Source: WJJR01 sp964440935 (lineage in GTDB: Bacteria > Zixibacteria > MSB-5A5 > WJJR01). Taken from it: a stretch of DNA of 64,000 bases. Shown here in pieces: positions 1 to 7,833 of the stretch. The notes beneath the pieces were generated by a model that worked only from the letters and a program-made list of their open reading frames with translations, ran no database searches and was not told where the DNA came from. Within the stretch, counting starts at the first letter, position 1, and every line of letters starts with the position of its first letter. The stretch spans positions 24,445 to 88,444 of the forward strand of contig CAYTTY010000014.1 in NCBI GenBank assembly GCA_964440935.1, in the 5' to 3' direction. The position numbers and the translations under genes were made by a program.

Positions 1-2
1 TG

Positions 3-821
3 GGTGGCGGTGCCCAGTTGATCCGGGCGTTGTCGAACATCATCGTGAACTCGTGCGATGCGATGCCACGCGGCGGGACACTCACTGTGCGCACGTCGGA
101 ATGCCGTCTCGATGGAAAACATCTTCGCGGACGAACCGTACCGGCGGGCAAGTATGTGCGCATCGATATTGCCGACAGCGGACACGGGATTCCGAGCGAA
201 ATTATTGATCGCGTGTTTGACCCGTTTTTCACCACGCGCAAGGCCGACAAGGGGCGTGGTTCGGGTCTCGGATTAGCGGTCGTCTACTCGGTGATCGAGG
301 ATCATGAAGGGTATGTCGATGTGACATCAACGCCGGGTGTTGGCACCACCTTCAGTATCTACCTGCCGGTCTCTGAAGACGCTGCCGAGTCATCCGCCCA
401 CTCGGACAGAGTTCCCCGGGGACATGGTGAGCGCGTGCTGGTTGTCGACGATGATTTGATGCAATTGCGGATTGTTGAACGGATGTTGCACGAATTGGAT
501 TACGATGTTACCACGGTGGACAGCGGCGAAGCGGCGGTGGAGATGGCGCGACACGGTGCTTACGACCTTCTGCTGCTCGATATGCAAATGAATGGCATCG
601 ACGGCGCTGAAACGTTTCGTCAGATCCGGCGTTACAATCCGCGTCAACGGGCCGTGATCGTGTCGGGATATGCGGGTACCGAGCGCGTGGCATCAGCACT
701 GGCTGCAGGGGCCTCCGGCTTGATTCAGAAGCCGGTGGATGTCGCGTCGTTGGCGCGAATGATGAAGCAGGCGTTGAGTGGTACCGTGGCGGCAAGTGCT
801 CAGTCCACGGACGCGCGATAG
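3..821 (+). CDS. Hybrid histidine kinase, C-terminal part (HATPase plus receiver), 5' end outside window
   Basis: The frame is open back to the first bases of the window, so the sensor and HisKA parts lie upstream and the TTG at 18 is not a real start. The visible protein begins in the N box of a HATPase_c domain (NIIVNSCDAM), then has the G1 box DSGHGIP, the F box FDPFFTT and the G2 box GSGLGLAVV. After a short linker comes a receiver domain with the acidic pair VVDDD, phospho-acceptor Asp in LLLLDMQMNG and the conserved Lys in IQKPVD. Kinases with a fused C-terminal receiver usually pass phosphate to a separate phosphotransfer protein or regulator; none is adjacent here. The domain assignment is secure; the signal is unknown. 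Confidence 0.9.
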   Translation, partial: GGGAQLIRALSNIIVNSCDAMPRGGTLTVRTSECRLDGKHLRGRTVPAGKYVRIDIADSGHGIPSEIIDRVFDPFFTTRKADKGRGSGLGLAVVYSVIEDHEGYVDVTSTPGVGTTFSIYLPVSEDAAESSAHSDRVPRGHGERVLVVDDDLMQLRIVERMLHELDYDVTTVDSGEAAVEMARHGAYDLLLLDMQMNGIDGAETFRQIRRYNPRQRAVIVSGYAGTERVASALAAGASGLIQKPVDVASLARMMKQALSGTVAASAQSTDAR

Positions 822-837
822 TGGTGTGAGATTTGAC

Positions 838-945
838 GAAAACCGTTGATGACCATAAACGGTTTTCAATAGGCTAATTTAACATGTTTATCCACCCGGC
901 TGAAGCCGAGTGTCAAAGTACATGACGCCGGCTTGAAGCGGGCTT
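838..945. repeat. REP-like hairpin cassette
   Basis: Three short palindromes lie in a row: GAAAACCGTT (838-847) pairs with AACGGTTTTC (858-867); CACCCGGCTGAAGCCGAGTG is at 893-912; GCCGGCTTGAAGCGGGC is at 927-943. The same modules recur near 10.77-10.97 kb and 31.24-31.48 kb. The rest of the 822-1123 gap shows nothing I recognise. Confidence 0.7.
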
Positions 946-1123
946 TGTGCTGTTATAGCAATGAAGTGATGCCTGGTCAGGGAATTGATGACCGTCACGC
1001 AAAAACGCGTGACGGCACTTTGGGACGAGCGGGGCGGCCCGTTCTACGACATAGGGCGGCGGCGCCCCCACGCCGGTTGGGACGCCGCCTGACTGGCCCT
1101 GCCACTATGGGCGCGAACAAGAT

Positions 1124-1792
1124 TTACAAACGCAATCGAAGCCCGAACTGAAGGCGTCCGGACGAGACGCCGACATCGTCGTAGAGATCGTACTCGCGGC
1201 CGTCGATTACCCGATGATCGAACCGGCCGAAGAGAAATCCCACTTCGCCAAAGATCGCAGCGCGTCGGCTGATGAAACGGTCGATGCCGAAGCCTAATCC
1301 GAACGACGGGCCGACGTAGCCGTTGTCGTCGTCATCGTAATAGGGCGAATAGCGATCGGTGTAACGTTCGTTGAGGGCGATTGCCCCGACCGATGCTTTG
1401 CCGTAGGGCTGCCAGGGATTGCGATATCCGGTCTTGAACGCGTACTTCAATCCAAGTTGGACATGACCGAAATCGACCGGTCCGATCGGCGTCAAGTGTT
1501 CTGATGCGCCGCCTTCGAGGTATAATGCCAGGTCGCGATCCAAGCCGATTGCCGCACCAAGAAAGAACATGCCGTCGGAGTCCAACTCGCGCAGAAAGTC
1601 GTAGTCACGGTCTTTGATTTCGTAGCCCTGTCCGCCGAAGCCGGCGTAGAGTTGAAAGCCGCGTTGGGTGTTGTCGCGTCCGGGATCGCGCAAGTCGCGA
1701 TGCCGGATGCGTGCGTCGGCCGATGTGGCGATCATCAGGAGTACTGCAAGGCCGATAAATCCGATTCCCCATCTCCGAGTTGACGACTTCAT
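1124..1792 (-). CDS. Small outer-membrane beta-barrel protein
   Basis: This 222-residue protein has a clear signal peptide (hydrophobic core about residues 9-21, cleavage after ADA). The rest alternates aromatic and hydrophobic residues in strand-length runs (FQLYAGFGG, VQLGLKYAF, IFGEVGFLFG) and ends in a typical barrel C-terminal strand, LQFGLRLRL. It fits the OmpW/opacity-like 'outer membrane beta-barrel' group of about 8 strands. ATG at 1792 has a GGAG-type ribosome site just upstream. It stands alone, transcribed away from a 450-base gap. An Asp-rich loop (DDDDN) near residue 150 could bind cations, but that is a guess. The function is unknown. Confidence 0.75.
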   Translation of the reverse strand: MKSSTRRWGIGFIGLAVLLMIATSADARIRHRDLRDPGRDNTQRGFQLYAGFGGQGYEIKDRDYDFLRELDSDGMFFLGAAIGLDRDLALYLEGGASEHLTPIGPVDFGHVQLGLKYAFKTGYRNPWQPYGKASVGAIALNERYTDRYSPYYDDDDNGYVGPSFGLGFGIDRFISRRAAIFGEVGFLFGRFDHRVIDGREYDLYDDVGVSSGRLQFGLRLRL

Positions 1793-2207
1793 TTCTCTGT
1801 CTCCATCAAAGTGTATTGAACCAGCCTTCTCCGTCTGTTGTCCGGTCGCGTCACCGGCGGCCGTACATACGCAATGGCAAGGGGCGTGCCGGGCCGTGGA
1901 AATTGTTGTGGAATAACAAGTTTAATTGTGGCTTGAGAATTTTGGAACTGAAGGAGGCACGGGAATTGGATGCCGATCATGTAAGTGTGCACAAAAATGA
2001 GTCGTGGATCTCTTTCGAGTGTCTTGGCAGACCCCAAGAATTGCGAACATACGCAGACGACATTGTCTTGGGGAGGCCCGTGTGGAAGAGCTGTCCGTGC
2101 AGAAAATGATCGCCAAGCCCCCTTAACTTCTATGAAGTGTCGGCGAGGGGCCGTATTAAAAAGTGGATTGCAAGATATACGCCCCAGATGGCTGCGGCCG
2201 TCTGGCC
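1793..2207. other. Intergenic stretch without recognisable gene
   Basis: Short open frames here lack ribosome sites and resemble nothing known. The stretch presumably carries the leftward promoter for the barrel gene. Confidence 0.5.
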
Positions 2208-2238
2208 CCCCGGGGCTTCGTGCCCCGGGGACTTTTTT
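2208..2238 (+). terminator. Strong rho-independent terminator-like hairpin
   Basis: CCCCGGGGC (2208-2216) pairs perfectly with GCCCCGGGG (2222-2230) across loop TTCGT, followed by six T residues (2233-2238). It ends two bases before the ATG of the NYN fragment, an odd place for a terminator. Confidence 0.75.
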
Positions 2239-2240
2239 AT

Positions 2241-2504
2241 ATGGCAATGACTCGGGTAGCTTTCTTCATCGATGGATTCAATCTGTATCACGCTATGATC
2301 GGTGATGCAGAATTGCTCAAAACCAAGTGGTTAGACCTCTCCAAGCTCGGTCAGTCACTGCTTTCGCGGGACCAAGAACTCGTCGGTGTCTATTACTTTA
2401 CGGCGTATCCACCTTGGGATGCCAACAAACAGAAACGCCACATGACCTATGAGAGGTCTTTGATCGATTATCCGCAGTTGCAATTTCGGATATTCCTTGC
2501 GTAA
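2241..2504 (+). pseudogene. Truncated NYN-domain (LabA/DUF88-like) nuclease fragment
   Basis: The 87-residue product starts like a NYN/PIN-fold nuclease: AFFIDGFNLYHAM carries the first catalytic Asp, and VGVYYFTAYPPW matches the second strand region. Family members usually run to 170-250 residues with further acidic residues; here the frame stops right after RIFLA. The ATG at 2241 has no ribosome site and directly follows a terminator hairpin. Together with the AT-richer composition shared with the next gene, this looks like a decayed, horizontally acquired fragment. A short functional protein is possible but less likely. Confidence 0.65.
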
Positions 2505-2539
2505 CTAAGTTACTACTCAACATCGTGTATGAGGGAACG

Positions 2540-3253
2540 ATGAGATTATTGTACGTTGACGAGTCAGAATCCAATAATCGAGTTACGATGGTCGGAATCT
2601 CGATTTCGGAGTCGAGCTGGCGACAGTTTTTCGATCGTCTCTTGGCTTTCAGAAAACAAATTGCAATTCAATTCGGGATTAAGTTGAGAGATGAATGGCA
2701 TGCTCGAGATATTTGGAGGAATTCTGGTATAGTATTTGACCGAAAGCTGGGATTCGATCATGCAAAGCGAAGACAGTTCTTTCGCACCGTGGCTCTCTTC
2801 GCGAGGAATTCACCAGAAATAGAGATATTTGTTACATCGCTTCCACGCCCAAATTCGCTTGAAAGAGCTTGGAGTCGTCTGATCCAGCGATTCGAAAACG
2901 ACCTTTCCAGGCGGTCAGAAAGAGGCGTCGTCGTTGCAGATGGTGGTCACGATTACACGTATCGCAAGGTATCCCGTAAGATGATGGCCTTCAATCCGAT
3001 TCCCAGCAGAATTCACCAAGGTCAATCCCTGAACTCACCCGTACTGAGCATTATCGAGGATCCTTTCTTTAGGGATTCACACGACTCCTACCTTATTCAA
3101 CTCGTCGACGTCATCTGCTGGCTGTGTAGGGTCCGACACGACGCAACGAATACACAGCGACATTGGGGAATCAATGAGATATACAAGGCTCTGAAGCCAG
3201 TACTGAAACTGCAGGCATCAAAACACGACCCGTATGGATTTGTCCTAAAATGA
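2540..3253 (+). CDS. DUF3800 domain protein
   Basis: This 237-residue protein fits DUF3800: the N-terminal strand LLYVDESES carries the conserved Asp-Glu-Ser, an internal block has VVADGG, and a C-terminal helix reads IQLVDVICWL with its conserved Asp. The family is thought to have an RNase H-like fold and is often found in mobile or variable regions; its reaction is not established. ATG at 2540 is chosen over the GTG at 2525 because GAGGGA lies just upstream. The base composition is clearly more AT-rich than the neighbours, and with the broken NYN gene before it this suggests transfer. Confidence 0.75.
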   Translation: MRLLYVDESESNNRVTMVGISISESSWRQFFDRLLAFRKQIAIQFGIKLRDEWHARDIWRNSGIVFDRKLGFDHAKRRQFFRTVALFARNSPEIEIFVTSLPRPNSLERAWSRLIQRFENDLSRRSERGVVVADGGHDYTYRKVSRKMMAFNPIPSRIHQGQSLNSPVLSIIEDPFFRDSHDSYLIQLVDVICWLCRVRHDATNTQRHWGINEIYKALKPVLKLQASKHDPYGFVLK

Positions 3254-3255
3254 AG

Positions 3256-3321
3256 GCCCCCATCTCATTGCTGAGATGGGGGCAATTCCTCTCCAGCCAG
3301 AGGCCGAGCCAGAAGGCTCGG
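3256..3321. terminator. Two hairpins downstream of the DUF3800 gene
   Basis: GCCCCCATCTCA (3256-3267) pairs perfectly with TGAGATGGGGGC (3272-3283) over a 4-base loop, and CCGAGCC (3304-3310) pairs with GGCTCGG (3315-3321). Neither has a good T tract, so termination is inferred from strength and place. Confidence 0.55.
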
Positions 3322-3524
3322 TGTGGCTGCACTCATTGTACGTGTACGATCTAAATGCATTTGGGCTATATCCGCCAATACCCATCTCTTACGACCGCAG
3401 GGAATAGCAGTGCGGCAATGATAGTTGAAGTCGATTACTGCCGCTGTCGCTACTCTTCGTCAGTTTCCACATGAGGGACTCACGGGGACCCCAATGCCAA
3501 AACAAGAGTGAATTTGTAATTGAG

Positions 3525-4268
3525 TCATTCTGTCCCGATCCCCGGTGACGTCAGATACATCATCCCCGTGGGGGCGGGTTGGCCGCCGGCGGGTTCGATT
3601 GTGACGAGGAATTCGGGCATTTCCTCTTCTTCGATTTCATCGAGCATGATCATCGCGCTGCCATCCTCGTTGACGGTGAAAGTGCCGACACTGGTCGGCT
3701 GACCGTCGCGCATGACCCAGAGTTGATACTCCATGCCTTCGGGGTTTTCGGGGAGCGCATACATGAAGACCACGGCTTCACCGCGCATCGGATCAACCAC
3801 CACTTTGCCGAACGCCTGTTCATTGGGACCGACACCTTCGAGGTCGGCGAAGGACATTCCCGGCATGCTCAGCAGGTTGGTCACATCCTGCGTTTCAACC
3901 AGTTCGCGGCGCAGATTGTCGGCTTCACGTGCAGCGTTTTGATATTGGAAGAACATGATCACGGCGGCCGCGACGGCGGCTCCGGTGACCAACCAAGTCA
4001 GGTTGATGCGCGTGGCCGGCCGGGATGATGTACCGGATTTGCTGCGCGCCTCAATCGACGACATCACATTGGATTTCATGTGTGCCGGGGGATCGTGTTG
4101 CGGCACATCCCTGGCGAGGTTGGCGCAGACATCGTCGAGTTCCTTCAGCCGTTGCGCGCACTCCGGGCAGTTGGTGGCGAGATGCACCTCGACATCGCGA
4201 TGCTCCCCGGTCGTGAGTGTGCCGAGCACATACGATTCGAGCAGTTGGTAGGCGTCGTTGTGGGTCAT
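3525..4268 (-). CDS. Anti-sigma factor, RskA type
   Basis: This 247-residue protein has an N-terminal zinc-binding anti-sigma motif (HLATNCPEC, residues about 29-37; the His-Cys spacing is one residue longer than the classical HxxxCxxC). One transmembrane segment follows near residues 89-105 (WLVTGAAVAAAVIMFF), then a periplasmic RskA-like domain (about 120-247) with the typical GMEYQLWVMRDGQP block. It would hold its cognate ECF sigma factor at the membrane and release it by proteolysis. Its ATG overlaps the stop of the sigma gene by four bases (ATGA), so the two are translationally coupled. The pair is convincing; the inducing signal is unknown. Confidence 0.9.
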   Translation of the reverse strand: MTHNDAYQLLESYVLGTLTTGEHRDVEVHLATNCPECAQRLKELDDVCANLARDVPQHDPPAHMKSNVMSSIEARSKSGTSSRPATRINLTWLVTGAAVAAAVIMFFQYQNAAREADNLRRELVETQDVTNLLSMPGMSFADLEGVGPNEQAFGKVVVDPMRGEAVVFMYALPENPEGMEYQLWVMRDGQPTSVGTFTVNEDGSAMIMLDEIEEEEMPEFLVTIEPAGGQPAPTGMMYLTSPGIGTE

Positions 4269-4933
4269 GAGTCCGACTCCCGGTGACCCTGCATGTGGTC
4301 GCGCAAGGCCGACATGGCATTGCGAATCCGGGTTTTGACTGTACCCAGCGGAATCTGGAGCCGTTCGGCGATACCGCTGTGCGACAGTCCTTCAAAATAA
4401 GCCAAGTCGATGACATCCCGATGGTCTTTGTTCAGTACCGATAAGGCATTGCCGACTGCCTGGCTTTGCTCCTGCTCGATCACCGCGTCCTCCTGCGGGG
4501 TGGAGGCGTTGTGTCCGGGATTATCGTGTCCATTTTGCAATTCCACTTCCTTGCTGCGAGCCGAATAGCCACAGGAGCGGGTTTTATCGATGGCGAGGCG
4601 CCGGGCGATGGCGACCATCCAGCCGAGGGGGGTTCCGCGCGAGCGGTCGAAGGTGGCGGCCTGGTCCCAGATGCGCACAAAGGCATCCTGCGTAACCTCT
4701 TCGGCGTCAGTGACATCACCCACGATCCGACGGATCAGGCTGTACAGCAATCGAGAATGACGGTCGTACAGCATGCCCAAGGCGGCCTCATCGCGGTCGC
4801 GAATCAGCTCGAGCAGGACCGCATCGGCTGCGGCGTCGGAATCAGTCACCCGGTACTCCGGACGGGCCGTATCAGTGCCACCACTGCGTGGATACGAAGT
4901 CTCATCAGCATGTGGATTCACCCGAACTGACAA
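4265..4933 (-). CDS. ECF-family RNA polymerase sigma factor (SigK-like)
   Basis: This 222-residue sigma-70 family protein has region 2 at about residues 50-115 (AEEVTQDAFVRIWDQA is the core-binding and -10 helix) and region 4 at about 150-210 (VIDLAYFEGLSHSGIAERL, LGTVKTRI). That is the normal ECF length plus an N-terminal tail of about 40 residues. The longest frame begins with TTG at 4933; an AGGAG lies about 12 bases upstream, so the exact start is uncertain. It sits ahead of and overlaps the membrane anti-sigma gene, the usual SigK-RskA layout. The pair probably controls an envelope or redox stress regulon, and autoregulation is likely from family habit. Confidence 0.9.
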   Translation of the reverse strand: MSVRVNPHADETSYPRSGGTDTARPEYRVTDSDAAADAVLLELIRDRDEAALGMLYDRHSRLLYSLIRRIVGDVTDAEEVTQDAFVRIWDQAATFDRSRGTPLGWMVAIARRLAIDKTRSCGYSARSKEVELQNGHDNPGHNASTPQEDAVIEQEQSQAVGNALSVLNKDHRDVIDLAYFEGLSHSGIAERLQIPLGTVKTRIRNAMSALRDHMQGHRESDS

Positions 4934-5059
4934 TCTACCGGTATTCTCCTGACAGATTCAAGGGGTGGGATGGGGGGCGAGAGACTGGAATTGGCCAACG
5001 TCGATGCGTATAATCAGACCAGGTTGAGGAGATGATGATGACGTAGTAGACGATAAGCA

Positions 5060-5155
5060 GCCGGGACAACCCCGGGGGGTGCCCCTAACGCCACAGGCGG
5101 GGGCTGAGACAACACCCCTAGAACCTGATCTGGATCACGCCAGCGTAGGGAACGG
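5060..5155 (+). promoter_or_regulatory. TPP riboswitch (THI element)
   Basis: The conserved core is visible in order: GGGGGTGCCCC (5075-5085), GGCTGAGA (5102-5109), ACACCC, then GAACCTGATCTGGAT (5121-5135) and CGCCAGCGTAGGGAA (5138-5152). These are the signature pairings of the thiamin pyrophosphate aptamer. It stands about 100 bases before a gene run containing tenA, thiE and thiL, so ligand binding should lower their expression. Confidence 0.96.
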
Positions 5156-5183
5156 GTTTTTGAGATACACAGCACGTTTTGAA

Positions 5184-5220
5184 GGGCCGTTCCGCAGTGG
5201 TGGAGCGGTCCGTTGCTTTT
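5184..5220 (+). terminator. Attenuator hairpin of the TPP riboswitch
   Basis: GGGCCGTTCC (5184-5193) pairs with GGAGCGGTCC (5202-5211), with two G-U pairs and an 8-base loop, followed by GTTGCTTTT. It lies between the aptamer and the first start codon, fitting transcription termination as the switch. The competing antiterminator fold was not worked out. Confidence 0.65.
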
Positions 5221-5249
5221 GGGATGAGGTCCCGTGAAAGGAGTCAACG

Positions 5250-6335
5250 ATGGAACAGGCAACGGCACAGAAGGCACAACTTCCTGATATCGGTAAGGTC
5301 TCCGAATCGGTATTCAACGAGGTGATACTGCCGCATCTCGGACGGAACCGACCGGAGGTGGTGGTCGGGCCGCAGAACGGCGTCGACGTCGGTGTGGTCG
5401 ATATCGGCCACGGACAAGTGATGGTGTCGACCACCGATCCGGTGTTTATCGTGCCGCCGTACGGTTGGGAACGGTCGGCGTGGTTTGCGATCCACATTCT
5501 CGCCTCCGACGCGTGCACGTCGGGGCTGGCGCCGAATTATATTACCATCGATTTGAATCTGCCGATGAGCATCACCCGCGACGAATTGGAAACGATGTGG
5601 CAGACGATGCATCGCGAATGCGACAAGATCGGCATGGCGGTGGTGACCGGACACACCGGTCGGTACCAGGGATGCGATTACCCGATGGTCGGCGGTGCGA
5701 CGGTGATTTGTATCGGCCCGGAGGACAAATATGTGACGCCAACAATGGCGAAGCCGGGCGACCGGGTGATTATCACCAAGGGCGCCGCCATTGAAGCGAC
5801 CGGTTTGTTTGCCGTCACCTTTCCCAAGCAGGTGGCCGACGCATACGGCGAGAAGCTGGCCAAAGACGCCGAAGAGGTGTTCTGGCAGATGACGACGGTC
5901 GATGATGCCATGACTGCAGTGCAAGTCGGTGTGCGCGATGACGGCGTCACGGCGATGCACGATGCCACCGAATGTGGTGTGTGGGGTGGACTGTCGGAAG
6001 TGGCGCAAGCCTCGCAAGTTGGAATGAGAATCGAGAAGGGTGAGATCGTGGTGCAGGAGCCGGTGCAGAAAGTGTGTGAGATGTACGAAATCGATCCGTT
6101 CACGGCGATCAGTGAAGGCACTCTGATTATTACCTGCCGGCCGAATAAAGCGTCCGACGTGGTGAAACGCCTGAACGATAAGGGTATTGCCGCAACGCAA
6201 GTCGGCGAAGTGGTCGACCCTTCGGAAGGACGGAAGTATTATGAGAATGGCGTCGCACATGACCTGGTGCATCCGCAGGTGGATCCATTTTGGGCGGCGT
6301 ATGGCAAGGCAATGAGTGAGGCGGCGGGGTCGTGA
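5250..6335 (+). CDS. HypE-like AIR synthase (PurM) superfamily protein led by a TPP riboswitch
   Basis: This 361-residue protein has the two-domain PurM/HypE fold: an N-terminal ATP-binding half (STTDPVFIVPP, ILASDACTSG, VVTGHTGRY) and a C-terminal half from about residue 170 (KPGDRVIITKG, MHDATECGVWGGLSEVA). It looks most like COG0309 (HypE), but it does not end in the Pro-Arg-Ile-Cys tail that HypE needs to carry the carbamoyl/cyano group, and no hydrogenase genes are near. AAAGGAG precedes the ATG. It is the first gene behind the TPP riboswitch and is followed by tenA-thiE-thiL, so a role in thiamin precursor synthesis or salvage is likely; its substrate is unknown. ThiL, in the same operon, is a distant member of the same superfamily. 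Confidence 0.8.
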   Translation: MEQATAQKAQLPDIGKVSESVFNEVILPHLGRNRPEVVVGPQNGVDVGVVDIGHGQVMVSTTDPVFIVPPYGWERSAWFAIHILASDACTSGLAPNYITIDLNLPMSITRDELETMWQTMHRECDKIGMAVVTGHTGRYQGCDYPMVGGATVICIGPEDKYVTPTMAKPGDRVIITKGAAIEATGLFAVTFPKQVADAYGEKLAKDAEEVFWQMTTVDDAMTAVQVGVRDDGVTAMHDATECGVWGGLSEVAQASQVGMRIEKGEIVVQEPVQKVCEMYEIDPFTAISEGTLIITCRPNKASDVVKRLNDKGIAATQVGEVVDPSEGRKYYENGVAHDLVHPQVDPFWAAYGKAMSEAAGS

Positions 6336-6472
6336 GTGTGTGTCGCGGGCGTGTGCGGCATGACCGTCGACACATCCGCCCTACGGTTTGAGCCCCCCAT
6401 TCGGCTGACATTGTGACGGTTGCGGGCGTGTTCAACACGCCCCTACCGATATTATCGAATGGATAAAATCGT

Positions 6473-7174
6473 ATGAATGAATCGATTGTTCAAAGAATGC
6501 GGAAATCCGCCGAGCCGATTTGGGCGGCGGTGTTGGCGCATCCGTTTGTGCAGGGGATCGGTGATGGGTCGCTGTCGCAGGATCGGTTTGAATTTTATCT
6601 GAAGCAGGATTATGCGTACCTGATCGATTTCGGGCGCGTGCTGGCCATCGCGGCGGCGAAGGGCGAAACGCTCAAGGACATGCAAACGCTTTCGGCACTG
6701 GTAGAGAGTACGCTGCATTCGGAAATGGAATTGCATCGCCGCACCTGTGCCGATTATGGGATTTCGGCGGAGCAGTTGCAGCAGACTGTTCCGGGATTAA
6801 TCACGACATCGTACACCAGTTTTCTGCTGCGGGCCTGTTATGAAGGCGATTTCAGTGATGTGCTGGCGGTGCTGTTGCCGTGTGCTGCGGGGTATTGTGA
6901 AATTGCGGCGCATCTGAAAGAACAGGGGCTGCCCGATCACAAGCATTACCGGGATTGGATCGAGACGTATACGGCACCGGAAATGGTTGAAGTGACGAAC
7001 TGGATTCAGGATCGTCTGGATGAATTGGGCGCGGGTGCGCCGGAGGATCGGTTCCAGCGATGGATGCGTCGGTACGAAAACAGCACGCGGTTTGAACTGA
7101 TGTTCTTTGATATGAGCTGGCGCAAAGAACTGTGGCCCGATCCGATTCCGGATACCTCGGGGGTGGTGACATGA
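6473..7174 (+). CDS. tenA: Aminopyrimidine aminohydrolase TenA
   Basis: This 233-residue protein has the all-helical TenA fold, with typical segments HPFVQGIGDGSLSQDRFEFY, LKQDYAYLIDF and the active-site stretch LLPCAAGYCEIA, whose Cys matches the catalytic Cys of the TenA_C class. The enzyme hydrolyses aminopyrimidine thiamin breakdown products to HMP, which ThiD then phosphorylates. ATG at 6473 starts the family-length protein; no strong ribosome site is seen. The preceding 137-base gap holds a short palindrome with GGGCGTGTTCAACACGCCC. The gene overlaps thiE by four bases and is under the TPP riboswitch. Identity is secure. Confidence 0.93.
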   Translation: MNESIVQRMRKSAEPIWAAVLAHPFVQGIGDGSLSQDRFEFYLKQDYAYLIDFGRVLAIAAAKGETLKDMQTLSALVESTLHSEMELHRRTCADYGISAEQLQQTVPGLITTSYTSFLLRACYEGDFSDVLAVLLPCAAGYCEIAAHLKEQGLPDHKHYRDWIETYTAPEMVEVTNWIQDRLDELGAGAPEDRFQRWMRRYENSTRFELMFFDMSWRKELWPDPIPDTSGVVT

Positions 7175-7833
7175 CGACGCAACCCGATCCACGACGCTGG
7201 GGGTTGTATGCGATCACCGATGAATCGTTGTCGCGCAGCCGGACACATGTCGAGATTGCCCAGGCGGTGATAGCGGGCGGGGCCGATGTGGTGCAGTTGC
7301 GCGACAAGACCACGTGGGGACGGCGTCTGTATGACACAGCGGGACGCATTCGTGAATTGACCACCGACGCCGGGCGTGCATTTGTCATGAATGATCGTGT
7401 CGATATCGGGATGGCGGTCGCTGCCGATGGTGTGCATGTCGGTGTCGATGATCTGCCGGCGGAAGCGGCACGGCGGCTCATCGGGCCGGATCGCATTCTG
7501 GGGCTATCGGCGCGCAATCTGGACGAAGCGATACATGCCGAAGCGCAGGGCGCCGATTACATCGGCTTTGGTCCGATCTTCGAAGCGCGCAAAACGAAAC
7601 CCGATACGGTCGATCCCACGGGGTTGGACGGATTGAAACAGGTGTGTGAGAGGGTGCAATGCCCTGTTATTGCGATTGGTGGGATTACGCTCGACAATGC
7701 TGCCGATGTGATTCGCGCAGGGGCCGATGGTGTGGCGGTAATATCGGCTATCGTAGCGGCCGATGACATTGCGGCCACGACGCGCGAGTTCACAGAGCGG
7801 ATTGCGCAGGCGAGGGAGAGTGTGGCGCGGTGA
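7171..7833 (+). CDS. thiE: Thiamin-phosphate synthase
   Basis: ThiE joins HMP pyrophosphate to thiazole phosphate to give thiamin phosphate. The 220-residue TIM-barrel protein shows the family motifs VVQLRDK, VMNDRVDI, GVHVGVDDLP, YIGFGPIFE, VIAIGGI and GVAVISAI. The ATG at 7171 overlaps the tenA stop (ATGA), giving the normal family length; a longer frame from 7132 is not needed. It overlaps thiL by four bases in turn, so tenA, thiE and thiL are coupled. Confidence 0.96.
   Translation: MTTQPDPRRWGLYAITDESLSRSRTHVEIAQAVIAGGADVVQLRDKTTWGRRLYDTAGRIRELTTDAGRAFVMNDRVDIGMAVAADGVHVGVDDLPAEAARRLIGPDRILGLSARNLDEAIHAEAQGADYIGFGPIFEARKTKPDTVDPTGLDGLKQVCERVQCPVIAIGGITLDNAADVIRAGADGVAVISAIVAADDIAATTREFTERIAQARESVAR

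Noticed and set aside
5244..6272. 342-codon open frame antisense to the HypE-like gene
   Set aside because: It is His/Arg-rich with no recognisable domain and lies fully opposite a conserved gene; a compositional shadow.
5250..6335. Calling the first thiamin-operon gene hypE
   Set aside because: The C-terminal Cys motif is absent and there is no hydrogenase context; only the fold is shared.
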